A DNA stretch of 64,000 nucleotides from Rutidosis leptorrhynchoides (taxonomy: Eukaryota > Streptophyta > Magnoliopsida > Asterales > Asteraceae). The notes below the pieces were generated by a model that was not told where the DNA came from, made no database searches, and worked only from the letters and a program-made list of their open reading frames with translations. The position numbers and the translations under genes are program-made. This document shows positions 13,830-24,637 of the stretch, in pieces. Location of the stretch: assembly GCF_046630445.1 (NCBI RefSeq), contig NC_092333.1:707883001-707947000 (forward strand), written 5' to 3'. Each line of letters starts with the position of its first letter. The stretch's first letter is position 1.

Positions 13830-14117
13830 TCAGATATCTTCTCTAGTTCCGTTAATGGTAGCCTCAAGACGAAAAATTCTTGCAAAAAGGGTATAAACAG
13901 TGTTGCGAACAGGTTCGCCTGTGAGCGGGTCTAGCACTCCGACGTTAGGTGGTAAGTTTGGCTCGTGATATGGAGTGCCTTCTTCATTTTTCCATAGGGT
14001 AAGTATTTCGCGAACCCATCCCCACTTTCTAAAGAAATCACGGTAGTTGATCGGTTGGTGCGCTCCTGTCACGCTATCTTCGGAGTTAGAAGAACTTGGT
14101 CGATTCGTAGAGGTCAT
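13830..14117 (-). CDS. Element C leader ORF, 95 residues, family shared with D and E
   Basis: I do not recognise a named family. The frame begins about 380 bp past the primer site, exactly where D and E carry their 148-residue frames. Shared residues include NSEDSVTG near 10-17, QPI, an aromatic WGWV near 33-36, an EEG-P-H pattern and LTGEPVRNT near 65-75. The C-terminal coiled coil seen in D and E is absent here. The position and shared motif suggest a leader or gag-like accessory protein; its role is unknown. As the only conserved frame in an otherwise gene-less element it deserves attention. Confidence 0.6.
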   Translation of the reverse strand: MTSTNRPSSSNSEDSVTGAHQPINYRDFFRKWGWVREILTLWKNEEGTPYHEPNLPPNVGVLDPLTGEPVRNTVYTLFARIFRLEATINGTREDI

Positions 14118-14496
14118 CGTACGCGATCACAGAAAAGATTTTTTTTTATGAAAAGGTTAGTGACAGCAAATGATAGTTGGATGGTATTCTAAATGCATAA
14201 TATGCCTAGATATATATAGTACCAGGATCCCTTAAATTACGGAGAAATTTACGGAAGATATCAGGCAAAGTTTACCGTAATAGATATGCTAAGATATAAA
14301 TTTGTCTATACACTATCTATGCAATAAAGGCAGTAAGGCGTGTCTAGACTTAGGAATGATTAGCAGGAAATTTTCCACTAGGAATGATATACAATATTTA
14401 TGATATGCAGCTAAGGTCGAAGTCCAGACTCGCTAATGTATCCTAACAACTATCAGTTAGACACACTAATGCAAGACCTGGTTCGCTAGGACCAAC

Positions 14497-14508
14497 GCTC
14501 TGATACCA
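14497..14508 (-). other. Element C primer binding site (initiator tRNA-Met type)
   Basis: The minus strand reads TGGTATCAGAGC two bases from the right LTR (14511), matching the 3' end complement of plant initiator tRNA-Met. This makes the right LTR the 5' LTR. Confidence 0.9.
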
Positions 14509-14510
14509 CC

Positions 14511-15700
14511 TGTAAAGACCCACCCTTATCCATCTGGATGAAGTCATCAACATTTGGTCCCATTGCGATGATCGACTCTAAGTAATGTCCTTAAAATGTG
14601 CAAATGCACAGCGGAAGACTTAATTTGTACCTGAGAATAAACATGCTAAAAGTGTCAACCAAAAGGTTGGTGAGTTCATAGGTTTATCGTAAATAATCAT
14701 TTCAATACTTTAATACACCACAAGATTTCATAATCATAAACATAATACACTCGCAAGTGTATGTAAAGCATTCTAAGTGGTTGAGCACTTGGTAACCATA
14801 CTTAACATTTAATCAACGTCGCATATTCCCTTTATTATGAAATCTCACTACACCGTACCAAGTGTAGTCACCAAAACGAAGTACTGTGCAACCGTTGAAT
14901 ACTGGTCGTCCAGTCCGGTTGGGGTTGTCAGGCCCGATAGATCTATCAACAGGATTCGCGTTTACAATACCCATGTAAATAGTAGTTACCAAGCTACAGG
15001 GAAATATGCCAGTGGTACAACTCAACGTAGAATATATTTTTAAGTACTTGTGTCTATTTTGTAAACACGTATAAAAGCAGCGCATGTATTCTCAGCCCAA
15101 AAATATATATTGCAAAAGCAATTAAAAAGGGAGCAAATGAAACTCACCGTACTGTATTTTGTAGTAAAAATACATATGACGCCATTGAATAAGTATAGAG
15201 TTGGTCACGGATTCAAGATCCTATATCATTTATGTATATATATATTAACACATAATATTAATCAACTAAGTTTATATGTTTTATAATGTATTAAGATTAA
15301 TATTCTTGTATATAGTTATTTCAATACTTATAATGGATTATATTATACACATATGATATCTAATAATATTATATTATTTAATATATTTAAAACATAATAG
15401 TTTGTAATATTAGTTATATTTGTGTTATATGTAATAATTATATCTTTTAAAATAATATTTGTTGTAATAATAATAATAATAATGGTAATAATACTTAATA
15501 ATGATAGTAATTATAGCTATGGAAATAGTGAAAGTAGTTTTAATGATAACAAAATGATAATTTTTGTAACAATGATAATTTTAATAAAAATGATAATTTC
15601 AATAATAATAAAAATGAAAATTTTAATGTAAATGTTAATTTTAATAATAATACTTATTTTAATTAAAATGATAAATTTAAAAATAATGATACTATTAGTA

Positions 15701-15776
<76 letters not shown>

Positions 15777-17531
15777 GATGTCTACCTTCACAACAAGCTT
15801 AAAAAGAATTAAATGCCATAGACCGGAATCGAACACGCGACCTCTCGCTAACACGAAAACACCCTCAACCATTGAACCATTGTATCTTTCTTGAATAAAC
15901 TAGCAAATTAAATTTCTTTAACCTTACGATACTTATTGTCTTCTTTAAACAAAAACCCATTTAATCTCCTCCTCATCATCTAATAACATCATCATCATCT
16001 ATATCACCTTACATCGTTATTGTTTATGTATCATCTAACTATAATCATAACATAATTACGATTATAATCCTAAATTAATCGTTTATCATCATTTTGGCCC
16101 GAGTAACAAAAATAGCTGCGGCCCAATTCCATAAATAGCAGCCCAATAACAATCTTGCTCATTTGAAATTTGGCCCGTTAAAGTAAATGATTTTGCAGTA
16201 GTTTTGTAGTCAATATAAACCGAAATAACGTAGTCAAATGTACAGTTAAATCATTATCATCTTCAAACCATATATATGTATCCTCTGTCATAACTTCCTC
16301 ATCTAATTTCCTTTGCCCGTTCGTAAACTAGAAAACAGAAAAAAAAAATCACGTAGCTGCAACAGAAACATGTAATGGTTGTAAACGGCCATGGTGGTCG
16401 ACGGTGACTATGGTGATGATTGTTGCGATGAAGGTGAGGTGGTGATAGTAGTTCCATGGTGGTTTTAGAGTGACGGTTAGGGTGGTTTTATTGACGAGAA
16501 CAATAGCAAAAGAAACAACAATAAAAATAACAGTAACGGCAGCCTGCGGTGATGATTTGGTGGTGGTTTGCGATGGTTGTAGCTGCAGCAACAGTGATGG
16601 GTTCGAAAGTGGTGATTAAGGAAGAGGGTGAGGTGAGTGGAGTGGTGGTTCATGGTTGAAGAAGTTTGAGGTGGTGAAGAGGGTTTTGCGAGAGAGAAGG
16701 CAAAAGAGGAGGAGGTGGTGAAGTGTGACCGGCTAAAGTGATAGCCACGGTGGTGGCTCATGGTGGATGCCGGAATTGCAGGGTGACAGGTGGCGAAAAT
16801 GGTGCTATCTAGATGAGGGTGATGGTGTCTATATACATATATATATAGATATAGAATTTACATTTACATAATAATTATAATTATAATATTAATATAATAA
16901 TAATATTAAATATACAATGAAGTTAAAACGTGTGTAATCGAGTAGCAGCCATGATTGAAGAAAAATTTTTCTGCCGACAATCTCCTACGGAATATATATT
17001 GTGTCCATTGCTAAACAGTTAAAGTATAAAATTGTTCCTAAAAATCCCAAATTTTTAGATTAAACATATTAAATTGTTTCACTCATTACCTGTTTGAAAC
17101 TTGATCAAAAAGGTGCGTCTACTATTTATTTTTAATTCCAAATAATATGTACGGAGTGTTAAAATTCAACTCATCAAAGTAAAAATATTTTTAATAACTC
17201 TAAACTTTACATAACTTAATTATAGATCAATATTTAATTCCAACTTCTCATAAGTTTGAGTCTTAAACTTGTTTAATATCGTACATAAAAATTGACCTGT
17301 CATTCGAGCTCGATCTCAACTAAAAATTTAATATTTTTAAAATTAATAAAATAGATTCTAAATATGTTTTTAATAAAGCTAAAATTGATACAACCTATTT
17401 TCGGATCATCGTTTATTCTAAAATCACATAAGTTCATTTTTAACTCGTTTAATATCGATGAGATGATAACTGAGTGTCCTTGTCGTTTACTAATTAAATT
17501 CGAAACCACATATATATATTTAATATACTTC

Positions 17532-17578
<47 letters not shown>

Positions 17579-17848
17579 AAATAATAACTTTTATATATTA
17601 TTATTAGTTTACATAATTAATTCTAACAATTACAATATATAATATTTCATTTTAAATATATGCATACATATTTACAAGTAATCATATCGTGAGTCGTCGG
17701 GAATTGTAAAAGGTCAAACGATAACATGAAAATAGTTCAAATTTTTTTTTTTAGACGTAACATAACGGACTTTTCTTATTGTGTCAAAAATACAAAATCG
17801 TATCGAGAGTTTGGTTTAAAATTAGTCGAAATTTTCCGGGTCGTGACA
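14511..17848 (-). repeat. Element C 5' LTR (right copy)
   Basis: The LTR is about 3.3 kb, a near-duplicate of 7220-10632. It holds the same SINE-like module (15705-15890) with a shorter (TAA)n tail, the same GGTGGT-rich block (about 16340-16820) and a shorter (TA)n run (17535-17574). It ends GGGTCGTGACA, followed by the target duplication ACGCA. Confidence 0.9.
15705..15890 (-). repeat. SINE-like module with (TAA)n tail inside element C right LTR
   Basis: Copy of the module at 8417-8630, with the B-box-like segment near 15824-15838. The tail is about 70 bp, shorter than in the left LTR. Confidence 0.5.
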
Positions 17849-20800
17849 ACGCAGTACTCATGTCGAGACGAGTCCCCAAGGCTTCTTGCAAAGAACGCCA
17901 AAATCTGGAAGCAAAATGGGCATCTCGGTCTGAAATAATTGATAAGGGCACACCATGACGAGATACAATTTCCTTTATGTATAGTTGAGCGAGTTTCTCC
18001 ATCGTATCCATTTCCTTCATGGCTACGAAGTGTGCAGATTTGGTAAGACGATCAACGATAACCAAGATGGTATCGTATTCGCCCACCGTCTTTGGTAGTT
18101 TTGTAATGAAGTCCATCGTTATCCTTTCTCACTTCCATTGCGGGATTTCCAGTTGCTGAAGTAACCCAGATAGCCTTTGATATTCGGCCTTAACCTTCGA
18201 GCAAGTCAAACACTTCCCAACATAAGTTGCAACATCCTTCTTAAGATTTGGCCACCAATATTGTTCCTTGAGATCGTGGTACATTTTACCGGCTCCTAGA
18301 TGAATCGAATATCTTGACTTATGGGCTTCGTCCAGAATGAGGCTTCGCAAATCCCCATAACTAGGCACCCAAATTCTTCCGGCGAAGTATCGGAGTCCAG
18401 TCTCCTTAACCTCGAATCGAGATACGAGAATGTTCAAGTGTTCATAAGAAATATTCTCCTCTTTCAGAGACTCATCTTGGGCTACTCGGATCTCCCTATT
18501 GAGGTTCGAATGAATGGTGATGTTCAGGGCACGGACACGAAGAGGTGTCATCCTCTCCTTTTGGCTTAAAGTGTCTGCTACAACATTGGCCTTGCCAGGA
18601 TGGTAATGAAGTTCACAATCATAGTCGTTCAGCGTCTCGATCCATCGTCGCTGTCTCATGTTCAGTTGTTTCTGATCGAATATGTGTTGGAGGCTTTTGT
18701 GGTCGGTGAAGATAGTACTTTTTGTTCCATAAAGATAGTGTCTCCACAATTTGAGCGCAAAGACAACGGCTCCAAGTTCGAGATCGTGAGTAGTGTAGTT
18801 TCGCTCGTGGATATTCAGTTGATGAGAAGCATAAGCAATGACCTTCGTTCTTTGCATCAATACGCAACAAAAACATTTTTCGAGGCATCACAATATACAA
18901 CGAAATCGTCAATGCCTTCAGGAAGTGATAAGATAGGCGCGGTGGTTAATTTCTGCTTCAAGGTTTGAAATGCTGATTTGTGTTCAGTTTCCCAAACGAA
19001 CTTCTTCCCTTTGTGAGTCAGCGCGGTCAAAGGACGCACAATCAGAGAGAAACCTTCAATAAATCTTCGGTAGTAACCGGCGAGACCTAAAAATTGGCGG
19101 ATATGAGTCGGAGTAGTGGGGTTTCCCACTTGCTGATAGCTTCGATCTTTGTGGGATCAAATTTGATACCTTGATCGCTCACAATATAACCCAGAAATTG
19201 GACTTCCTTCAACCAAAACTCACACTTGGAGAATTTGGCATAGAGTTGCTCTTGTCTCAAGAGTTCAAACACTAGTCGAAGATGTTGCTCATGTTCTTCT
19301 TCGCTTTTGGAGTAGATGAGGATATCATCTATGAAGACGATAACGAACTTATCCAGGTATGGCTTGCATACACGATTCATGAGATCCATAAACACGGCAG
19401 GTGCGTTGGTTAAATCGAATGGCATCACGAGAAACTCATAGTGACCATAACGGGTTCTGAACGCAGTTTTCATCACATCACTGTCCTTCACCCTCAACTG
19501 GTGATTACCTGATCGCAAGTCGATCTTAGAGTAAATGCTTGATCCTTGCAGCTGATCGAAAAGATCGTCAATTCAGGGAAGGGGATACCGATTCTTGATC
19601 GTCAATTTATTCAGCTCACGATAGTCGATACACATGCGGAAATATCCGTCCTTCTTCTTCACAATTAAAACAGGTGCGCCCCAAGGCGATGAACTTGGTT
19701 GGATAAATCCACGGTCTAGCAGTTCTTGTAGTTGGCTCTGCAACTCTTGCATTTCGGAAGGTGCGAGTCGATAAGGTGCGCGAGCTACAGGTGCAGCTCC
19801 TGGCACTAAATCGATCTGAAACTCCACTGCCCTCGTTGGCGGTAATCCCGGCAATTCTTCTGGGAAGACATCGGGAAATTCGTTCACAATTCGTACATCA
19901 TCCACGCTCTTCACCTCGGTTTCTAATGTTTTCACATGTACTAAAACGGCAAGACGTCCTTTCTTCATGATCTTTTGTGCCTTCATGCAACTAATGAGGT
20001 TCAGCTTCGAGTTACATCTCTCTCCGTAAATAATCAGTGGCTCACCATCTCCGTGTGGTATGCGAATAGCTTTATCTTCATATATAATGTCAGCCCTTAC
20101 CTTGGTCAACCAGTCCATACAAACAATCACATCAAAACTTCCCAATTTGATGGGTATCAAGTCAATCTCGAAATCCACACCAGCTATGTTGATAATACCT
20201 CCTCGGCTAATTTGGTCAACTTTCTCAAGTTTTCTATTGGCTACCTCAACAAGCATACTCTCCTTTAAAGGAACTAACGACCAATTTATCTTAGAGCAAA
20301 AGTGTCTACATACATAACTCCTATCGGCACCAGTATCAAATAGGACAGAAGCTAATAGATTGTTGATAGTGAATATACATGTAACCAAGTTGGGGTTCTC
20401 ACGGGCATCCCTTGGGTTTACGTTGAAAGCTCTTCCATGCGCTGGCCCGCCGTCCTTTCTCTTGTGGGGACATTCATTCCTGAAGTGGCCCTGCTGTCCA
20501 TACTCATAGCATTTTCTTGGCCCAGTAGGGTTTGTCTTCATAGTTGGGGTGGTGATCTTGCAGTCTTTGCCAATATGCCCAGTCCTTTTACACTTTTCAC
20601 AGACCACGTTGCAGTACCCGGTATGATGCTTGTAGCATCTCTTGCATTGCGGGAGACTACCCTTATAGTTAGGGTTTGAGCTAGGGTTCGGGTTGGAGTT
20701 GTTTCCCTTGAAACTTTCATGCCTCTTAGCTGGGTTTTGATCAAAGACCCTTCCCTTATTGCTGTCCCACTTACGTTTCTCATTACTAGCTCCCGATTCG

Positions 20801-21238
20801 GATTTCCCCTTTTCTGGTTCTTTGCTGGTAATTTGGTTCATCAGGGTGTGCGTCATGCGCATAGCTTCCGGGACATCAACTGGTTTTGAAGAGGTGATAT
20901 TTCCCTGAATGGACTTGGGAAGTCCCCACAAATACCGTTCCATTCGCTTAAATTCCAGGGTAACCATCGTGGGATACATCAAAGCTAGTTCCAAGTACCT
21001 TCGGTTATAACCGTCAAGATCGGTTCCCACAATCTTCAACTCCCAAAACTCAGCTTCCATTTTATGAATCTCCATTCTGGGGCAGTACTCCTCGATCATA
21101 GCCCCCTTAAATTCCTCCCACGGTGTAGAATAAGCCTCGTCAATACCCTTAGCCTGAGCAAGTGTGTTCCACCAGGTTAAAGCGCCGTCCGACAGTGTAC
21201 AGGAGGCATAATTAGTCTTGTTCATTTCTGAGCAGTTG
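17849..21238 (-). pseudogene. Element B gag C-terminal part to integrase N-terminal half, fossil
   Basis: Read on the minus strand from 21238. The gag part has [11 protein letters not shown] and [11 protein letters not shown], with CCHC-type zinc-knuckle motifs near 20555-20600 and 20471-20516. Protease has [11 protein letters not shown] near 20312-20345. Reverse transcriptase has [12 protein letters not shown] near 19600-19650 and FIDDILIYS near 19312-19340. RNase H has VVYCDAS near 18885-18910 and [10 protein letters not shown] near 18680-18710. The integrase finger region lies near 18180-18330 and the first part of the DDE core ([15 protein letters not shown]) at 17849-18116. About four breaks are visible. 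The remaining integrase is at 6695-7219, beyond element C. Confidence 0.92.
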
Positions 21239-22874
21239 AGTAACATCACCATCAGCCCGTAGTATGATATTGTCCGCTTTGGACACAAGCCGATCACCGA
21301 CGGGCTGCCCGCGCACGAGTACAACCCCGAATCGCACTTCTACCTCACGGATTTGCTTCTCGGGTAAACACCCTCAAAACGCGTCATACCAGAAGAGGTA
21401 TCCACACCCTTATAAGGAGTGCTTTGTTTTCCTCTCCCACCGATGTGGGACGAGTCTGTTACAACTCTCCCCCCCTTCGGGACACAGTGTCCCCGCAGTG
21501 CACATCGATGCGGGCCCCAGCTCTGATACCATAAGTAACATCACCATCAGCCCGTAGTATGATATTGTCCGCTTTGGACACAAGCCAATCACCGATGGGC
21601 TACCCGCGCACGAGTACAACCCCGGATCGCACTTCTACCTCACGGATTTGCTTCTCGGGTAAACACCCTCAAAACGCGTCATACCAGAAGAGGTATCCAC
21701 ACCCTTATAAGGAGTGCTTTGTTTTCCTCTCCCACCGATGTGGGACGAGTCTGTTACAACTCTCCCCCCCTTCGGGACACTGCGTCCCCGCAGTGCACAT
21801 CGATGCGGGCCCCAGCTCTGATACCATAAGTAACATCACCATCAGCCCGTAGTATGATATTGTCCGCTTTGGACACAAGCCGATCACCGACGGGCTACCC
21901 GCACACGAGTACAACCCCGGATCGCACTTCTACCTCACGGATTTGCTTCTCGGGTAAACACCCTCAAAACGCGTCATACCAGAAGAGGTATCCACACCCT
22001 TATAAGGAGTGCTTTGTTTTCCTCTCCCACCGATGTGGGACGAGTCTGTTACAACTTAAGTAACATCACCATCAGCCCGTAGTATGATATTGTCTGCTTT
22101 GGACACAAGACGATCACCAACGGGCTACCCGCGCACGAGTACAACCCCGGATCGCACTTCTACCTCACGGATTTGATCTCGGGTAAACACCCTCAAAACG
22201 CGTCATACCAGAAGAGGTATCCACACCCTTATAAGGAGTGCTTTGTTTTCCTCTCCCACCGATGTGGGACGAGTCTGTTACAACTCTCCCCCCCCCCTTC
22301 GGGACACTGCGTCCCCGCAGTGCACCTCGATGAGGGCCCCAGCTCTGATACCATAAGTAACATCACCATCAGCCCGTAGTATGATATTGTCCGCTTTGGA
22401 CACAAGCCGATCACCGACGAGCTACCCGCGCACGAGTACAACCCCGGATCGCACTTCTACCTCACGGATTTGCTTCTCGGGTAAACACCCTCAAAACGCG
22501 TCATACCAGAAGAGGTATCCACACCCTTATAAGGAGTGCTTTGTTTTCCTCTCCCACCGATGTGGGACGAGTCTGTTCCAACTCTCCCCCCTTCGGGACA
22601 CTGCGTACCCGCAGTGCACATCGATGCGGGCCCCAGCTCTGATACCATAAGTAACATCACCATCAGCCCGTAGTATGATATTGTCCGCTTTGGACACAAG
22701 CCGATCACCGACGGGCTACCCGCGCACGAGTACAACCTCGGATCGCACTTCTACCTCACGAATTTGCTTCTCGGGTAAACACCCTCAAAACGCGTCATAC
22801 CAGCAGAGGTATCCACACCCTTATAAGGAGTGCTTTGTTTTCCTCTCCCACCGATGTGGGACGAGTCTGTTACA
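21239..22874 (-). mobile_element. TRIM retroelement multimer: six 225-bp LTRs in a head-to-tail array
   Basis: LTR copies start at 21239, 21534, 21829, 22059, 22356 and 22650. Between most of them lies a 70-bp interior carrying the tRNA-Met primer site (TGGTATCAGAGC on the minus strand, e.g. 21520-21531) and a purine run ending GGGGGGGAGAG next to the following LTR. Between the third and fourth LTR the interior is almost absent. LTRs contain CCCACATCGGTGGGA and a CTTATAAGG box, as in the common plant TRIM type related to Katydid. The exact target duplication AGTTG lies at 21234-21238 and 22875-22879, in element B's gag. There is no coding capacity. The multimer either inserted as one unit or grew by unequal exchange after insertion. 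Confidence 0.92.
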
Positions 22875-22879
22875 AGTTG

Positions 22880-23115
22880 CTCACACGGAACACAGCTTCC
22901 AATTTCTCAAACCACCTCTTCAGTCCAATCGACCCCACAGTACCACTGAAATTGTGGGGCTTGCAGCTTTGAAATTCCTTATAGGTACACCTGTTATGAT
23001 TGTTCTGGTTAACAGGTGGAGCTTGGGGGTTGACATTCGTAATTGCAGCGGCTATTCGTTCACTTATCATCTCCTCAATCTGTGCTGCTGTGGGCGTTGA
23101 TCTTCCATTTGCCAT
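22880..23115 (-). pseudogene. Element B gag N-terminal part (right of the TRIM array)
   Basis: The minus strand encodes a gag start, MANGRSTPTAAQIEEMI, then YKEFQSCKPHNFSGTVG and a WFEKLEAVFRVSN segment typical of Ty3/gypsy gag. It is cut by the TRIM array; gag sequence resumes on the far side at 21238. Upstream (23116-23416) lies a non-coding spacer before the leader frame. Confidence 0.85.
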
Positions 23116-23416
23116 TGATCTTCGAAACAAAAATTTCGACTTAAGTCAAAATCCAGCATTCAATAAATAATAATACGGTATATGGTAACCAACATGGAAT
23201 CAACACATCGCATGTTAATTAAGTAATGCAACTAGATAGAGATACCACAAAATCATCATACAGTAACGTAAAAAGAACACCGTACAGAAATTAAACAACA
23301 CAAAGTTCCATTCATTAAATAAGAAAGTGACATACATCCGCATACGGTTCGTACAATACATGAGTAAAACATGAAACTACAAACGGGATTACATAATGAA
23401 ATCTAATACAATAGCC

Positions 23417-24352
23417 CTATGGTGACGGTGGGTAAAGGATGTCCATCATGTGGGACACCTGGTCCTCGAGCTCAGTTACCCGAGCACGGAGGATATGAAC
23501 TTCCCTCATCAGTTCCTCGACGACGGGGGATGCTGGTGAGGCAGGTGGTGCAGACGGTACAGGTGGAGCTGGTGGTGCAGATGATTCTGGTGGAGCTGGT
23601 GGTGCAGACGGTCCAGCACCAGAAGTAGACGGTGCGTAACGGGAAGCCTTACGCACGAAGGGATCGGCAGGGTAAGGTACAACCCACTTACGGGCGGTAA
23701 CCCTAACCAACTGTCTGCGTGCGTCCACGAACGGTCTACCTCCGTTAACCCCCAGAATAATAGTACCATCGAAACGATACCGCTTCTTCTGCGGGGTAGA
23801 TGGCAACTGCACGGGCGCCTCCTCAGGGTCCTCGTCGGAATCCTCGTCGAAATCCTCCTCGCTGGAGTCGTCGGATGATGAATAGTCTGAATCATCTGAG
23901 GGTGGCTCTGCTCGACCGGTGGTCATCAGTCGATATCTACTAGGCGGGATCGGCACGACACGTCCATCAGGAAGGCGTCTAGCCCAATGTCCATGCTCAT
24001 TGCAGAAAGGACCGTCCCCATTTTCTCCAGGAATCACAGCACCACCGGAATGGTGTTGTGGCTCCGGGAGTCCTGGGCTAGGTGGAGCTGGAATCTCCTC
24101 TGGGTCCTTGTCTCCGTCGGATATGATCATCAGGTTAGGTGCGTGGCTACTGTCCCCAGAGGATGAATCGCCAGAGTCACTGGAGGGTAGCGATGACGGG
24201 ATCTGTGAGTCGGCAGCAGTAGCAGGCGAGGCGGCAGGTGAATCTGAGTCGCTGTCCAAGTCAATGATGATGGGCGGGATATCCGATATCTGAACAAGGA
24301 AAAATAACTTTTTCCATGTCAGTAAGTCATATAGCAAGCACGTATTAGGCAA
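23417..24352 (-). CDS. Element B leader ORF upstream of gag, acidic and proline-rich with C-terminal coiled coil
   Basis: This is an intact-looking 311-codon frame between the primer site (24624-24635) and gag, in the element's sense direction. I do not recognise a family. It has an N-terminal Ser/Asp/Pro-rich part with IIIDLDSDSDSP, a middle acidic run (SSDDSSEEDFDEDSDEDPEE), two short repeats of the form DG-I-GVNG-PF and NGDGPF, a Pro/Ala/Ser-rich linker and a C-terminal heptad-like helix (VVEELMREVHILRARVTELE). The small frames of D and E end with a similar helix (EVNELRARVVALENMV) in the same position of the element. The true start is uncertain: the first 25 or so residues may be a chance extension. 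It is probably an accessory or leader protein of this Tekay lineage. Confidence 0.6.
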   Translation of the reverse strand: MPNTCLLYDLLTWKKLFFLVQISDIPPIIIDLDSDSDSPAASPATAADSQIPSSLPSSDSGDSSSGDSSHAPNLMIISDGDKDPEEIPAPPSPGLPEPQHHSGGAVIPGENGDGPFCNEHGHWARRLPDGRVVPIPPSRYRLMTTGRAEPPSDDSDYSSSDDSSEEDFDEDSDEDPEEAPVQLPSTPQKKRYRFDGTIILGVNGGRPFVDARRQLVRVTARKWVVPYPADPFVRKASRYAPSTSGAGPSAPPAPPESSAPPAPPVPSAPPASPASPVVEELMREVHILRARVTELEDQVSHMMDILYPPSP

Positions 24353-24623
24353 AGTAACTATGACAGTCTAGATCATCTATAGCAGTAAATAGCATGGCAA
24401 TAATAACCAATCCTACAGAAGTGTCATGCAATTGAAAGCAGATTGTATCATGCAGTAGTGAAAAAAAGTAGCAGTATATGACATATAGCAGTAAAAGTAA
24501 GCAGCAGCATGCAGCAAGTTCCGCAGAAACAAGTAAACTAGCAAGTTGTAGATTAGTCCTATTAGTGAATCCTACTCGGTCCGGTCTAGACTCACTAATG
24601 CAACCTAATTCCCTACAACCAAC
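24353..24623 (-). other. Element B untranslated leader between primer site and leader ORF
   Basis: About 270 bp, rich in short AGCAGTA-like words, with no coding potential seen. It is comparable in position to the 370-bp leaders of D and E. Confidence 0.5.
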
Positions 24624-24635
24624 GCTCTGATACCA
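24624..24635 (-). other. Element B primer binding site (initiator tRNA-Met type)
   Basis: TGGTATCAGAGC on the minus strand, two bases from the LTR start at 24638. Confidence 0.9.
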
Positions 24636-24637
24636 AA

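Noticed and set aside
21241-22735. CRISPR-like regular array of 295-bp units with similar small frames on both strands
   Set aside because: The units are LTRs plus a primer site and purine tract of a TRIM element. The repeated frames are by-products of the repeat.
23919-24293. A 124-codon plus-strand frame opposite element B's leader ORF
   Set aside because: It is antisense to a biased, acidic/proline-rich frame, which commonly creates a mirror frame. No independent support.
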